A DNA stretch of 64,000 nt from GCA-2720975 sp964467985 (GTDB taxonomy: Bacteria; Planctomycetota; UBA1135; GCA-002686595), in assembly GCA_964467985.1 (NCBI GenBank), contig CAYXTP010000003.1, positions 289,118-353,117 of the forward strand. The letters run 5' to 3'. The translations under genes were made by a program, and so were the position numbers. Under the pieces are notes generated by a model that did no database searches, was not told where the DNA came from, and saw only the letters and a list, made by a program, of their open reading frames with translations. Shown here in pieces: positions 33,586-42,201 of the stretch. The first letter of the stretch is position 1. Every line of letters starts with the position of its first letter.

Positions 33586-34802
33586 CCGTTCACCTCCCCG
33601 GGTCCTTGAGTGGACTCGGGCCCCGGACGGGAATCATCCTGGGGGTCTAAGTGCTGACCGAAAAGCTCCGGGCAACGTTCGAAGAACGCCTCCAGGAAGC
33701 CGGGTTGCGAATCGATAGCCGTTCGGAGCTGCTCCGTCTCAGCCACAACCCTGGCCGTGTCGGTCACACGGTCGGGGTGCAGGTCGAGAAGCTGTCGGAA
33801 GTAGTCGAGTGACCGCTCTTGGTCACCCGCGTAGGCGTAAGCCAGGCCAATATTCAGCCGCACCATCCAGAAACGCGGGTCGGTGTCGGCGAGTCCGGTG
33901 GTCGTCACCCAGCGCCAGCAGGTAATGGCCTTACGCCAGTTCTCTTCGGCGTTGTAGAGGCGTCCCAGCTGGTTGGCCGCGTGGCCACGGTTTTCCTGTG
34001 AAAGGGCTGTGTCAAAGACTTCGCGGTAGATTTCCGCCGCCCTGAGGGTCTTGCCCTCGTGGGCCAGCAAGAAGGCCAGGTAGATCTTGGCCTCCTCGTG
34101 ATCGGGAGCCGTCTCGATGGCTTGGCGCAGCAGGCGACGGCCCTTGTCCAGGGGTTCGGCGATGCGCTCCAATCGACCGTTCAGCAGGTGCCGGGCCTGG
34201 CGCCAGTCGACTCCGGTCTGCGCGTCCCGCCCGCTTAGCAAGACGCCGTCCACGAAGCCTCGGCCTGCGGTCTTGGCATCGCTGTGGGTCGCACCGGGAT
34301 CCACGGCCACAGCGGACTCAAACACGCGCTCGCGGAAGGAATCCAAGTCGACTCCTGCCAGCACGTAGGCCTTGCCCAACTGGTAGAAGATCGTGGCTAG
34401 GCGATGCACCAGGTCGATGCGCTCCGCTTCGGCCGCAATGTTCTGCAGGGGATCGGCGCCGGAAGTCCCATCTATGGCACCGGACAGGGTGGCCAAACGA
34501 GCCTCCAGTCGGGCCGGATCGGCCATGTCCTTGTGCAAGCGCACGTAGCGCATCGCGTCTTCAAAGAACGCCTGACAGGCCTCGGACTCTTCCATCTGAA
34601 CCATCACTCGCGCCGCGGCCACCTCGTCCAACTCGCCGTCCACGAGACAAGACAGATTCTCCTGCAAGGCCACCTCGGTGGCACTCAGGCCAGCGCTCCA
34701 ACCGTCATTGAAGTCCCCCACACCTTTGGATCCGCCGCCTTGGGATCCTGAGGGAGAATCGGGGCTCAGACCGTCGCCGTAGCGAATCTCGTCCATACTC
34801 AT
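33582..34802 (-). CDS. TPR protein with an anti-sigma-like N-terminus
   Basis: The N-terminal segment (ENLSCLVDGELDEVAAARV, about residues 50-110) resembles the anti-sigma helical domain that binds sigma factors. It has only two Cys and no His-x3-Cys-x2-Cys zinc motif. The remaining protein is about 280 residues of tetratricopeptide-like helices (AKIYLAFLLAHEGKTLRAAEIY, ANQLGRLYNAEENWRKAI, NIGLAYAYAGDQERSLDYF). No membrane helix is seen, so it is probably cytoplasmic. It overlaps the sigma gene by ATGA at 34799-34802 and the secreted-protein gene by ATGA at 33582-33585. AAAGGTGG lies about 8 nt before ATG. The regulatory role is inferred from position. Confidence 0.8.
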   Translation of the reverse strand: MSMDEIRYGDGLSPDSPSGSQGGGSKGVGDFNDGWSAGLSATEVALQENLSCLVDGELDEVAAARVMVQMEESEACQAFFEDAMRYVRLHKDMADPARLEARLATLSGAIDGTSGADPLQNIAAEAERIDLVHRLATIFYQLGKAYVLAGVDLDSFRERVFESAVAVDPGATHSDAKTAGRGFVDGVLLSGRDAQTGVDWRQARHLLNGRLERIAEPLDKGRRLLRQAIETAPDHEEAKIYLAFLLAHEGKTLRAAEIYREVFDTALSQENRGHAANQLGRLYNAEENWRKAITCWRWVTTTGLADTDPRFWMVRLNIGLAYAYAGDQERSLDYFRQLLDLHPDRVTDTARVVAETEQLRTAIDSQPGFLEAFFERCPELFGQHLDPQDDSRPGPESTQGPGEVNG

Positions 34803-35767
34803 GCTTGGCCACCTTTCTGACGGGGGGATGCTTCACTCACAGTTCCGCTAGCGGAGGCTGTCGTCGGCGCAACACTTGAATGGCCGACACGTGAGGAACC
34901 AACACGTGAGGAACATGTCGACCGGTTGTTCTGGAGAATGTTCGTTCGTTCGGACGCGGGCCGCGGGTCGCGTGCCGGCTTGCAGTCGGGGGAAAGTCCA
35001 TCAAACACCCGACGCATGGCGCGGTGGATCTTGCGCCGGGCTCGGAAGATGACCATCTTCAGGTTCTCGAGCTTGATGCCGAGCTCGGCGGCCGTTTCCC
35101 GGTAGCTCGCCCCCTCGATCTCCACGAGGTGCAAGGCGCGCTGCTCGCGGGCACTGAGCATGGAGTAGAAGCGCAGGTACAGCTGCAGGTAGGTCACGTA
35201 GACCCGCGCACACTCAGCTTGGCTCTCTTCTTCGATGGCACCTGAGAGCGGACCCTTGGCATTGGCCTGGGGCTGATCCGAAAGATCCTCAAACGGGACT
35301 TCCCTGCGCCCGCCCTTGTTGCCCTTGCGCAACTGCTTGAGAACGGTGTTGCGCACGATCATGGCCGACCAGACCCTGAACGCGTCATCCCTGGTGCAAT
35401 CAAATCGATGCGGGTACCGATAGACGTTGAAGAAGATCTCTTGCAAGACGTCCAAGCCATCTACGTGGCTGCCGTAACGCCGAAGGCGTGCGCCCACCTG
35501 AGTCAGCAGGTGGGAACTGTTGAGCTCGTAAAGAAGTCCAAAACAAGCGCGGCTGCGATCGATTCGAAAGCGTTCCATCAAACGCGTCGAAAGGGCATCG
35601 CGCACAGAATCGGTGCTGCGTGTCCTGTCCTCGAGGATGGCCACCATGCGGCCGTACTCCTCCGATCCCACCTCATCCAACAGGCCGTCGATCCGACCTC
35701 TCAGCCGTTCCTCCGCCCCGGTAGCCGAGAGCAAATTGCTGGAGAGAGCATGGTCTATGGCCTGCAT
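34799..35767 (-). CDS. ECF-type RNA polymerase sigma factor with extended tails
   Basis: Sigma-70 family factor. Region 2 is at about 120-170 (LQEIFFNVYRYPHRF, RVWSAMIVRNTVLKQLRK) and region 4 at about 215-265 (LSAREQRALHLVEIEGASY, ETAAELGIKLENLKMVIFRARRKIHRAM). At 322 residues it is much longer than most ECF factors (about 180-200). An extra N-terminal region of about 100 residues precedes region 2, and a Ser/Pro-rich C-terminal tail includes a duplicated SSRVG pair from a 15-bp direct repeat. It is the first gene of a three-gene overlapping operon with the TPR anti-sigma and the secreted protein. No Shine-Dalgarno is seen at 35767. Confidence 0.88.
   Translation of the reverse strand: MQAIDHALSSNLLSATGAEERLRGRIDGLLDEVGSEEYGRMVAILEDRTRSTDSVRDALSTRLMERFRIDRSRACFGLLYELNSSHLLTQVGARLRRYGSHVDGLDVLQEIFFNVYRYPHRFDCTRDDAFRVWSAMIVRNTVLKQLRKGNKGGRREVPFEDLSDQPQANAKGPLSGAIEEESQAECARVYVTYLQLYLRFYSMLSAREQRALHLVEIEGASYRETAAELGIKLENLKMVIFRARRKIHRAMRRVFDGLSPDCKPARDPRPASERTNILQNNRSTCSSRVGSSRVGHSSVAPTTASASGTVSEASPRQKGGQA
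34887..34914 (-). repeat. 15-bp direct repeat in the sigma-factor tail
   Basis: ACACGTGAGGAAC occurs at 34887-34899 and 34902-34914 (15-bp period) in the C-terminal tail of the sigma factor, giving a repeated SSRVG. Confidence 0.7.
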
Positions 35768-36107
35768 GGGCGGTCGAAAATCGAATTCGAAGGGGGGCAG
35801 GGACGGCTCCCGACACCTGCATGCGCTGCCTTACAGCACACAGGCACCTTTCTGGGGGGACAAGGATGCCGGCAGGGACCTAGGCCGTCTCGGGACGGAA
35901 TGGATTGCTAACCAAAGGACTAAGTCCTCGGTACCTATAGTAGAAGGGGAGTCTGGCTCAGTTTCTTCGCAGTTTGATCGCGGGACCACGGTTTTGGAGA
36001 TTCAAGAGCCTACACACTCTAAACCTTAGCATGACAAGGAGTTAGGTAAAGGCAAAATGAGACCCGGTCGCTAGAGTGGCCGCGGAAATCGCCCCGGCGC
36101 CCCCCCC
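35768..36107. other. Divergent 340-bp region between the sigma operon and queG, no gene
   Basis: No convincing open frame. It holds a 13-bp perfect palindrome AGGACTAAGTCCT (35916-35928; 6-bp arms around a single A), followed by GGTACCTATAG and an A+T-richer stretch, so it probably carries both promoters. CTAGAGT about 30 bp before queG is a candidate -10. The queG start is preceded by CCCCCCCC. Function of the palindrome (operator for the sigma operon) is inference. Confidence 0.4.
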
Positions 36108-37187
36108 ATGGCCCTTCGCACCACCGAGCACATCCTTGCCCTGGCCCTCGCCGAGGGCTTCGACCTGGCCAGTCTCGCGCCCCTGGACCCACCCCAGAGG
36201 GGACCGGAATACGAGCGCTACCTCGATGCGGGCCGCCACGGGGACATGGGTTGGATGGAACGCAGCCGGGAGCGGATCCAGGAGCCGCATCGGATCTTGC
36301 CCGAGGGCCGCGCCATCCTGGCCCTGGGCCTAGGTTTCTCGCGTCCCCAGGCCCCCCAGACCCCCGGTGGCAAGGTGGCGCGTTACGCCGCAGGTCGGGA
36401 CTACCACAACCTGGTGGGTAAGAAACTGAAACGGCTGACCAAACGACTGCGCGCCGAGGGTCTGGTCGACCAAGCGCGCTGGATCGTCGACGCCGGGCCG
36501 CTCCTCGAGCGCTCCCATGCCGCCAGCGCAGGCCTCGGTTTTGAGTCCAAGGCCACGAACCTATTGCACCCTGACTTCGGTCCTTGGTTTTTCCTGGCGG
36601 AGATTCTTATCGACGCAGAGGTCGAAGCTCCGACCAGCCCTCCGATCGACATTTCCTGTGGCACCTGCACGGCTTGCCTGGACGCCTGCCCCACAGGAGC
36701 TCTTGTAGCCCCCGGAGAAATGGATGCCCGGCTGTGCATCTCCTACCAGACCATCGAGAACCGCGGCCCCATTCCAGAAGCCCTGCGGCCGCACCTGGAG
36801 GGCTGGCTCTTGGGATGCGACATCTGTTCAGAAGTCTGCCCGTTCGGACACGACACGCCGGACCTTTCCGAACGATTCGGCCTGCACCCTGCGCTTGAGC
36901 ACACCGGACTCAAGACCTTGGTAGACCTCAGCGATGCAGACTTTGCGAGGGTGTTCGAAGGCTCACCCCTACGCCGCCCGGGCCGCGCAGGCCTGGCCCG
37001 CAATGCGGCCCTGCTGCTGGGTAATCAGCCAGGCGATGAAGGACCCGCGGCCCTACTGCACGCGCTCGCAGAGGATGCTTCGCCCCTCGTGCGCGAGGCC
37101 GCCGCCTGGTCCTTGGAACGCGCCTTCGGGCAGGAGCCGGAAGTGCGGTCCGCCTTGCAGGCGTGGCAGGCGCAGACCCCCGCCTGA
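36108..37187 (+). CDS. queG: Epoxyqueuosine reductase
   Basis: QueG reduces epoxyqueuosine in tRNA to queuosine, using cobalamin and two [4Fe-4S] clusters. Cysteines are visible: C184, C187, C190, C194 (CGTCTACLDACP) and C210, C237, C240, C244 (CDICSEVCP). Asp129 in VDAGPLLERS fits the catalytic acid. A C-terminal HEAT-like helical domain follows (about 275-355). The length of 359 is normal. ATG 36108 follows CGCCCCCCCC with no Shine-Dalgarno. queA is 2 kb downstream on the other strand; tgt and queF are not in the window. Confidence 0.94.
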   Translation: MALRTTEHILALALAEGFDLASLAPLDPPQRGPEYERYLDAGRHGDMGWMERSRERIQEPHRILPEGRAILALGLGFSRPQAPQTPGGKVARYAAGRDYHNLVGKKLKRLTKRLRAEGLVDQARWIVDAGPLLERSHAASAGLGFESKATNLLHPDFGPWFFLAEILIDAEVEAPTSPPIDISCGTCTACLDACPTGALVAPGEMDARLCISYQTIENRGPIPEALRPHLEGWLLGCDICSEVCPFGHDTPDLSERFGLHPALEHTGLKTLVDLSDADFARVFEGSPLRRPGRAGLARNAALLLGNQPGDEGPAALLHALAEDASPLVREAAAWSLERAFGQEPEVRSALQAWQAQTPA

Positions 37188-37189
37188 CT

Positions 37190-37227
37190 CGCCCGCGCAT
37201 GTCGATTTAGGACGACATACGCGGGCG
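37190..37227 (+). terminator. Hairpin after queG
   Basis: CGCCCGCGCATGTCG (37190-37204) pairs with CGACATACGCGGGCG (37213-37227), 14 of 15 positions, around an 8-nt loop, starting 2 bp after the queG stop. No T-run follows, so termination is likely but not certain. Confidence 0.5.
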
Positions 37228-37232
37228 CGGCG

Positions 37233-37250
37233 TGTCGACTCAGGTCGACA
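37233..37250. repeat. Second hairpin after queG, related to the first
   Basis: TGTCGAC (37233-37239) pairs with GTCGACA (37244-37250) around loop TCAG. Both hairpins contain GTCGA and GACAT segments, so they look like diverged tandem copies. Possible double terminator or protein site. Confidence 0.4.
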
Positions 37251-37304
37251 TGTCCCGCATTGGGTCCACGCCGCGCACGCGCACCATCTCCCTAAGTGCC
37301 TGCC

Positions 37305-37331
37305 CTGACTCTATTTGCAACTTCCTATATA
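37305..37331 (+). promoter_or_regulatory. Candidate promoter before the zinc-ribbon gene
   Basis: CTGACT (37305-37310), a 15-bp spacer and TATATA (37326-37331) lie in an A+T-rich island of an otherwise GC-rich spacer, about 78 bp upstream of the gene at 37410. ATTTGCAA occurs twice nearby (from 37313 and 37355). Match is approximate. Confidence 0.3.
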
Positions 37332-37409
37332 CCGTCCGTGCCCCAGCGGCATCTCATTTGCAATTAGGTCCATCGAGCCGCAAACCACCGCAAGGCGAGG
37401 AACGACAAA

Positions 37410-37643
37410 ATGGACCGCAACGACTACTACAACGACAAGAAATGGTGCCCCTCCTGCGAGGACTACGTCCCGTATCTGATGAGCATCGAGCACTCTTACT
37501 GCACCACCTGCGGTAACGAAGTGCGCCTCTTCTCGGACGAGGACTGGGGCAGCTTCCAGGACAGCATGGCCTCGCGCCGCACCAAGGGTGGCCGCCCGAG
37601 CAAGAAGAAGGCCTCTGGCGATCAAGGCCGCGAGTCCGCCTAG
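37410..37643 (+). CDS. Small zinc-ribbon protein
   Basis: A 77-residue protein with two CxxC knuckles: CPSC (Cys13, Cys16) and CTTC (Cys31, Cys34), which would hold one zinc. The C-terminal part is basic and Ser/Gly-rich (SRRTKGGRPSKKKASGDQG), with a GRPSKKK segment like an AT-hook, so nucleic-acid contact is likely. A GAGGAA lies 7 nt before ATG. It has its own promoter candidate and long 5' region, and is followed 33 bp later by the ThiE-like gene. Function unknown. Confidence 0.8.
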   Translation: MDRNDYYNDKKWCPSCEDYVPYLMSIEHSYCTTCGNEVRLFSDEDWGSFQDSMASRRTKGGRPSKKKASGDQGRESA

Positions 37644-37676
37644 GCAACTCGCTGCGCCTGCGGGCAGAATGGGGTC

Positions 37677-38360
37677 ATGGTCCGGGACCCCGCCCAACAA
37701 CGCCGCCATCTGGAGGCAGCCCGCCTGCTGCTTCTCTTCACTCCAGATCTGTGCGGCCCACGGGACCCGCTGGATCAGGTGCGCGCTCTGCTTGGGGCCG
37801 TGGACCTGATCCAGGTGCGGCCCAAGCCCGTGGGAGGATCCAGCGCTCCGGCTCCCGCCCGCGAGACCTTGGACTGGGCGCGCCGCATCCTGACACTGAT
37901 CGAAGCCATGGACGATCCGCCTCTGATCTTCGTGGATGACCGCGTCGACGTGGCGCGCTTGCTCTTGGCGGAGGGTTTGGCAGGCGTACACCTGGGTGCG
38001 GACGACATGCCGCCCGCGGAAGCGCGAGAATTTCTGGGCAGCGACGCGCTCATCGGTCTCTCCACCCACAGCCTGCGCGATGTAATTCAATCAGAGGACT
38101 TGCCCGTGGACTACCTGGGTTTTGGTCCGATCTACGACACCCACACCAAGGGGCTCGCAGGCCGCCTGGGTCCCGAACAGGCATGGATAGCCGCGAGTAC
38201 AAGCTCGCGTCCTGTCTTCCCCATCGGTGGCATCGACGTGCTGCGGGCTAGCGAACTGGAACAGGTTGGACGGGCCGCGGTGGGCTCCGCTTTGCTGAGT
38301 GCACCGGACCCTGAAGCGGTGGCGCGCGAGTTGCACTGGGCCCTGGGCCAGGACTACTGA
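37677..38360 (+). CDS. thiE: Thiamine-phosphate synthase family protein (ThiE/TenI-like)
   Basis: TIM-barrel of the ThiE/TenI family. It shows the first strand LLLFTPDL, IQVRPKPVG (family usually IQLREK), FVDDRVDVARLL, GVHLGADDMPP, LIGLSTHSL, DYLGFGPIYDTHTKG and FPIGGID. A true ThiE joins HMP-pyrophosphate and the thiazole phosphate; TenI-like members act as aromatases. The substitution of PKP in the first phosphate-binding loop makes ThiE activity uncertain. No TPP riboswitch fits the 33-bp gap upstream. It is convergent with queA (9 bp between stops). Confidence 0.82.
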   Translation: MVRDPAQQRRHLEAARLLLLFTPDLCGPRDPLDQVRALLGAVDLIQVRPKPVGGSSAPAPARETLDWARRILTLIEAMDDPPLIFVDDRVDVARLLLAEGLAGVHLGADDMPPAEAREFLGSDALIGLSTHSLRDVIQSEDLPVDYLGFGPIYDTHTKGLAGRLGPEQAWIAASTSSRPVFPIGGIDVLRASELEQVGRAAVGSALLSAPDPEAVARELHWALGQDY

Positions 38361-38369
38361 GGCGCTCAC

Positions 38370-39461
38370 TCAGGGCAGAAGCAGCATGGCATCCCCATAG
38401 CTGTAGAAGCGGTAGCCGCGGTCGATGGCCTCAGCGTAGAGGTCCAGCAACCGCTCCCTCCCGGTGAGGGCGCTGACCAGCAAGAGCAGCGTGCTGCGCG
38501 GTAGATGGAAGTTCGTCAACAGTCCGTCCACGCAGTTCAGGGTGCACCCCGGATGCAGGAACAAGCGCGTGAGCCCTTCCTCGGCCCGCAGCTCCCCATT
38601 CGAGGCGCAGCTCTCCAAGGCGCGCACACTGGTGGTCCCAACGGCCACGACCCTTCCCCCTCGCTCACGGCAGGCCGCCACGGCCTCTACGGTTTCCGCG
38701 GGCACGCGGTACCACTCCGCATGCATGGGGTGCTGACTCGGATCCTCGACGGTAATCGGGAGAAAGGTCCCGAGGCCCACGTGCAAAGTGACGTAGGTCG
38801 TCCGTACCCCGCGAGCCTGCAAGCGCTTTAGTAATTCAGGTGTGAAGTGCAGGCCGGCCGTAGGAGCCGCCACAGCACCGGGCTCACTGGCGTACACAGT
38901 CTGATAGCGCGTGCGGTCCGTCACGTGGCGCGGGTCCTCGCCCCCACCGCGCTGAATGTACGGCGGCAGCGGCATCTGCCCCATGGCCTCACAAGCCGAC
39001 TCGACTCCAGCGTCGTCGAGCACCTGCCCCTCCCCATCCAGGAGTTCGACACTCCAGAGCGCGTTGGGTTGACCGTCCTCGTCGACGCCGCGCTCCACGG
39101 CACGCACTTGGAAGCGTTGCCCCTCAACAGCCAAACACTCTCCGGCCCTCAACTTCCGAGCCGGGCGCACCATCGTCTGCCAAACACGCGAGCCCGCGGG
39201 CAGCGCCGGTCCCAAGAACAAGAACTCCACCCGCCCCCCACTCGAGCGCTGCGCAAACACGCGCGCAGGCCGCACCCGAGTATCGTTGAGCACCAGAAGA
39301 TCACCGGACCGCAGTGCATCGGGCAAGTCGGCCACGCAACCGTGCACGCTCCGATCCTGTGCCAGAAAGTGCTGCAAGAGCCGGGCCCGGTCCCGCGGCT
39401 CCGCAGCCTCCTGGGCAATCGATGCCTGGGGCAGGTCAAAGTCGTAGTCGCTGAGTTGCAC
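38370..39461 (-). CDS. queA: S-adenosylmethionine:tRNA ribosyltransferase-isomerase
   Basis: QueA moves the ribosyl part of SAM onto the 7-aminomethyl-deazaguanine in tRNA, the step before QueG. The N-terminus MQLSDYDFDLPQASIAQ and the internal LVLNDTRVRPARVFAQR, ERYQT-like DRTRYQTVYA, GAVAAPTAGLHFT, YVTLHVGLGTFLPI and TNFHLPRSTLLLLVSAL blocks are typical. Length 363 is normal. The start is a GTG at 39461. Together with queG it indicates queuosine modification in this organism. Confidence 0.95.
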   Translation of the reverse strand: MQLSDYDFDLPQASIAQEAAEPRDRARLLQHFLAQDRSVHGCVADLPDALRSGDLLVLNDTRVRPARVFAQRSSGGRVEFLFLGPALPAGSRVWQTMVRPARKLRAGECLAVEGQRFQVRAVERGVDEDGQPNALWSVELLDGEGQVLDDAGVESACEAMGQMPLPPYIQRGGGEDPRHVTDRTRYQTVYASEPGAVAAPTAGLHFTPELLKRLQARGVRTTYVTLHVGLGTFLPITVEDPSQHPMHAEWYRVPAETVEAVAACRERGGRVVAVGTTSVRALESCASNGELRAEEGLTRLFLHPGCTLNCVDGLLTNFHLPRSTLLLLVSALTGRERLLDLYAEAIDRGYRFYSYGDAMLLLP

Positions 39462-39536
39462 GGCAACGAGAACTTGCGCAGTGAGTCACCCTCTGTCTAC
39501 GGCGGAGCAACTTGACTGAGGTGTAATTGTCCGCCG

Positions 39537-42182
39537 CTACGAGATGGGTGCGCCATCCATCCCAATCCCCAGGTCCTGCATGCGGGCGACAAGGGTGTCG
39601 GGGTCCCAGCCGAGATAGAGCGCCGCTCGGGTCTTGTTGATGCGGCCGGATTCCAGACGGGTGGTTTCCAGGGCCGCTTCGACGTCCAGTCTGCGGGGAC
39701 GGCGGGAGGAGAGGCGCTTGAGCGGCGATCTGCCGTAGGCGCTGAGGATGTCGTGGGCGAGCCCCAGGCCAACCCCTTCGCCGGGTGCATCCAGATGCAG
39801 CTTCAGGAGAGAGCCCTTCAAGTCAGCCAGGCCCGCGCCCCAAGGCTGGCGCCAGAAGAGCGCCATGGCAGAGTCCTCCAGGCGCAGCAGGGGACCGCCG
39901 TGGTCCTCGCGCAGGATGCGAAGTAGGCCGTTGACGAGCTGCGGCAACTCGCCTCGCCGATCGGCCCAATTGCTTACGCGGACCTCAAGGCTGGACAGGG
40001 TGCGGACTAGACGCGCATCCAGTGTGCATCCTTGTTCAGCCGCCTCGACTCTGCCTTGGAGGTGAACGAACACCTTGGTGCGGGGTGAATGATCGAGAGC
40101 CTCGGCGAGTTGGCGTTGGCGCTCGCTCGGCCAGGACTCGGGGCGCTCAAAGAACGCGAGGGGTTGCTCGAAGGCCGACGTGATCTCCACAGCACTGGGA
40201 GGCTGCACGCTGCCCAATGGAACTTGAGCGGAGAATACCCGCGAGCCAATGTCCGGCGCGTGCCCCAGCGCCCACTCGAATTGCATCCAACGCATCAAGA
40301 TGTGCTTGCCCGTCCCGGGGCATCCAGTGATCAGCACCGGCGTCTGGGCTTCGGCCGCACTGCGCAGGCGGTGGGCCAATTGATCAAATCCCGGCACCCC
40401 CGCCGCAAATGCCAAGTCGCTGTTGTACGCGTTCATGTGCCAAGCGCGGAAGGCGGCCAGGCGTAGGGCCAGGGACCGCTCCTGTAACGCTTGCTCGACC
40501 CGGGTCACGTCTCCCTCTCGGAAGGCTCGACGACGGTCCGACTCCATGGCAAGCAACGCAACGACTCGCCCTCGCAGCCGTGCGGGGATCACGACGCCCG
40601 AACCCGCCGACCGGGCCAACGCGATCTCGGAGTCCGGTTCGTTGAAACGAGCCACCCCGCCTGTGCGCAGCGCGCGTTGCACGCCACGTCCTGCGCCAGC
40701 TTCGGAATCCTGAAGGCCCTGCCCGCCTGAGCCAACCGGCATCAGACCCGCGGATCCCACAAGGAATCCCCACCAGCGGCGGCGGCCGAGTTGAGTACCC
40801 ACGTCGGCCAACAACTCAGCCAGCAGGCGGGCTGCATCCCGATGCGGGGCGAGATCTTGCGCGAGCGGTTCGATCGGTTGCACCCGACCGAGGGGCGCGG
40901 GAACTGAAACTGGACCCCGATCCGCGCAGAGCTGCCTGCCCCAACTTTCCATCCGTTCGCGGGCGGGCAGCAGGGCGTGCAGATACTCGATCTGGACCCA
41001 GCCGGTGCACTCGAGTTTCCCTGCTGTGGATGGGATGGGAACCAGAGCCAGGGCCCGGGAGTTGGGATCCAATGAACCCTGGGGTGCCGGCTGATCGGGC
41101 CGCGAGCGACGCAGGACGGCGCGGCCGGTGAGCAGCAGCTCGTGTTCGGGAGCCTCGTGATCGAGCCAGGCACGATCGCGGTCCAGGTGCCAGTCTCCCA
41201 CGGAAGGGCGGATGCCCGGAGGAACCTGAACGTCCGCAAGCCGGGCGGTCGCTCCATCAAAGTCCACGTGGATGAGAACCACTGCGCCCAAGTCGGCGCG
41301 ACTTGGGAGTCGGCTGCAGGTGGGTATCGGAGCCCTTCCCACGGGACCCGACCCACGCAGGTTCGGCAGGGTCTCTGGCCACGCGTCGCGCAGTTGCAAG
41401 AGGGTGGCGGGCAGGCCCTCCTCGATGCCAAGCCTGCGGTCGCGTTGACTGGATGCCGGCGGAAGGCTCAGGCTGCCCTGCTCACCCGCTGCCGTACGGA
41501 CCGCCGCGGATCCGCCATCCAACACGGTCTGCGACCACTCCCGCAACAAACGGGCACGACCGGTCAATGCGACAGTCCGGTCTTCGAGGCTCTCCAGATG
41601 CTCCAAGGCTTCGCGCGGTCGGCCGCGATCCAACAGGGTTCCCGCTTCGTCGGCGGCGAACTCCATGGTCGCCGAGCCCTGTTCAGATTCCCATGTGGGC
41701 TGCGACACGGGCTCGCCTTGCAGCCGTTCCAGGCGCGAGCGCCACAACTGAACACGATCCTTGGGAAGCTCAAGCCGATCCGCCTTTTCCAGAATCCGGC
41801 CGGCCACCTCGAGCACACTCTCGCCCGGTGTGGGAATGTCTGGCACGTTCCAGCCGCTCAAGCGGAATACCTCCAGCTGGGACCAGGCTTCCTGGTAGGG
41901 AATCAGGGGACGGCCAAAACCAACGTGTGAGTCCTCAACGATGAGGCTGCCGAGACTGTGCTGGAGCAAGGCCTGCGTGGATTGGAGCAATCTACGTCGC
42001 AGCACCCACTCAAGCTCACCCTGCGCGAGCGATCGGGACACGCCCACGCTGGGCACGGAACTAGCGGCTCCGTCCGATTCGAGCAGGCGCAGGTGAGTCA
42101 CCCATCGCCGAGCACGAGCCCACTCTCGCTGGGACCCCTGTGGATACAGCAGTTCGACGATGTCCGGGTGTTGGAGGCCCAT
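39537..42182 (-). CDS. NtrC-like AAA+ regulator with degenerate ATPase core
   Basis: An 881-residue protein. The N-terminal half is unassigned; a GAF-like segment sits at about 440-560. The AAA+ region has Walker A ITGCPGTGKHI, but GAFTGA is absent and the Walker B is AFFERPE in place of FLDE, so sigma-54 contact and ATP hydrolysis are unlikely. A WRQPWGAGLADLKGSLL segment matches the WPGNxREL region of the family. The C-terminal ALETTRLESGRINKTRAALYL is a Fis-type HTH. I chose ATG 42182, which leaves a 19-bp gap to the upstream sigma-like gene; a start at 42269 would overlap it by 68 bp. They probably form one operon. Likely a DNA-binding regulator, sensing unknown. Confidence 0.78.
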   Translation of the reverse strand: MGLQHPDIVELLYPQGSQREWARARRWVTHLRLLESDGAASSVPSVGVSRSLAQGELEWVLRRRLLQSTQALLQHSLGSLIVEDSHVGFGRPLIPYQEAWSQLEVFRLSGWNVPDIPTPGESVLEVAGRILEKADRLELPKDRVQLWRSRLERLQGEPVSQPTWESEQGSATMEFAADEAGTLLDRGRPREALEHLESLEDRTVALTGRARLLREWSQTVLDGGSAAVRTAAGEQGSLSLPPASSQRDRRLGIEEGLPATLLQLRDAWPETLPNLRGSGPVGRAPIPTCSRLPSRADLGAVVLIHVDFDGATARLADVQVPPGIRPSVGDWHLDRDRAWLDHEAPEHELLLTGRAVLRRSRPDQPAPQGSLDPNSRALALVPIPSTAGKLECTGWVQIEYLHALLPARERMESWGRQLCADRGPVSVPAPLGRVQPIEPLAQDLAPHRDAARLLAELLADVGTQLGRRRWWGFLVGSAGLMPVGSGGQGLQDSEAGAGRGVQRALRTGGVARFNEPDSEIALARSAGSGVVIPARLRGRVVALLAMESDRRRAFREGDVTRVEQALQERSLALRLAAFRAWHMNAYNSDLAFAAGVPGFDQLAHRLRSAAEAQTPVLITGCPGTGKHILMRWMQFEWALGHAPDIGSRVFSAQVPLGSVQPPSAVEITSAFEQPLAFFERPESWPSERQRQLAEALDHSPRTKVFVHLQGRVEAAEQGCTLDARLVRTLSSLEVRVSNWADRRGELPQLVNGLLRILREDHGGPLLRLEDSAMALFWRQPWGAGLADLKGSLLKLHLDAPGEGVGLGLAHDILSAYGRSPLKRLSSRRPRRLDVEAALETTRLESGRINKTRAALYLGWDPDTLVARMQDLGIGMDGAPIS

Positions 42183-42201
42183 GGGCAGGGATGGCCTGGG
42201 G

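Noticed and set aside
37644..37676. TPP riboswitch before the ThiE-like gene
   Set aside because: Only 33 bp are available, too short for the THI element, and no conserved CUGAGA is present.
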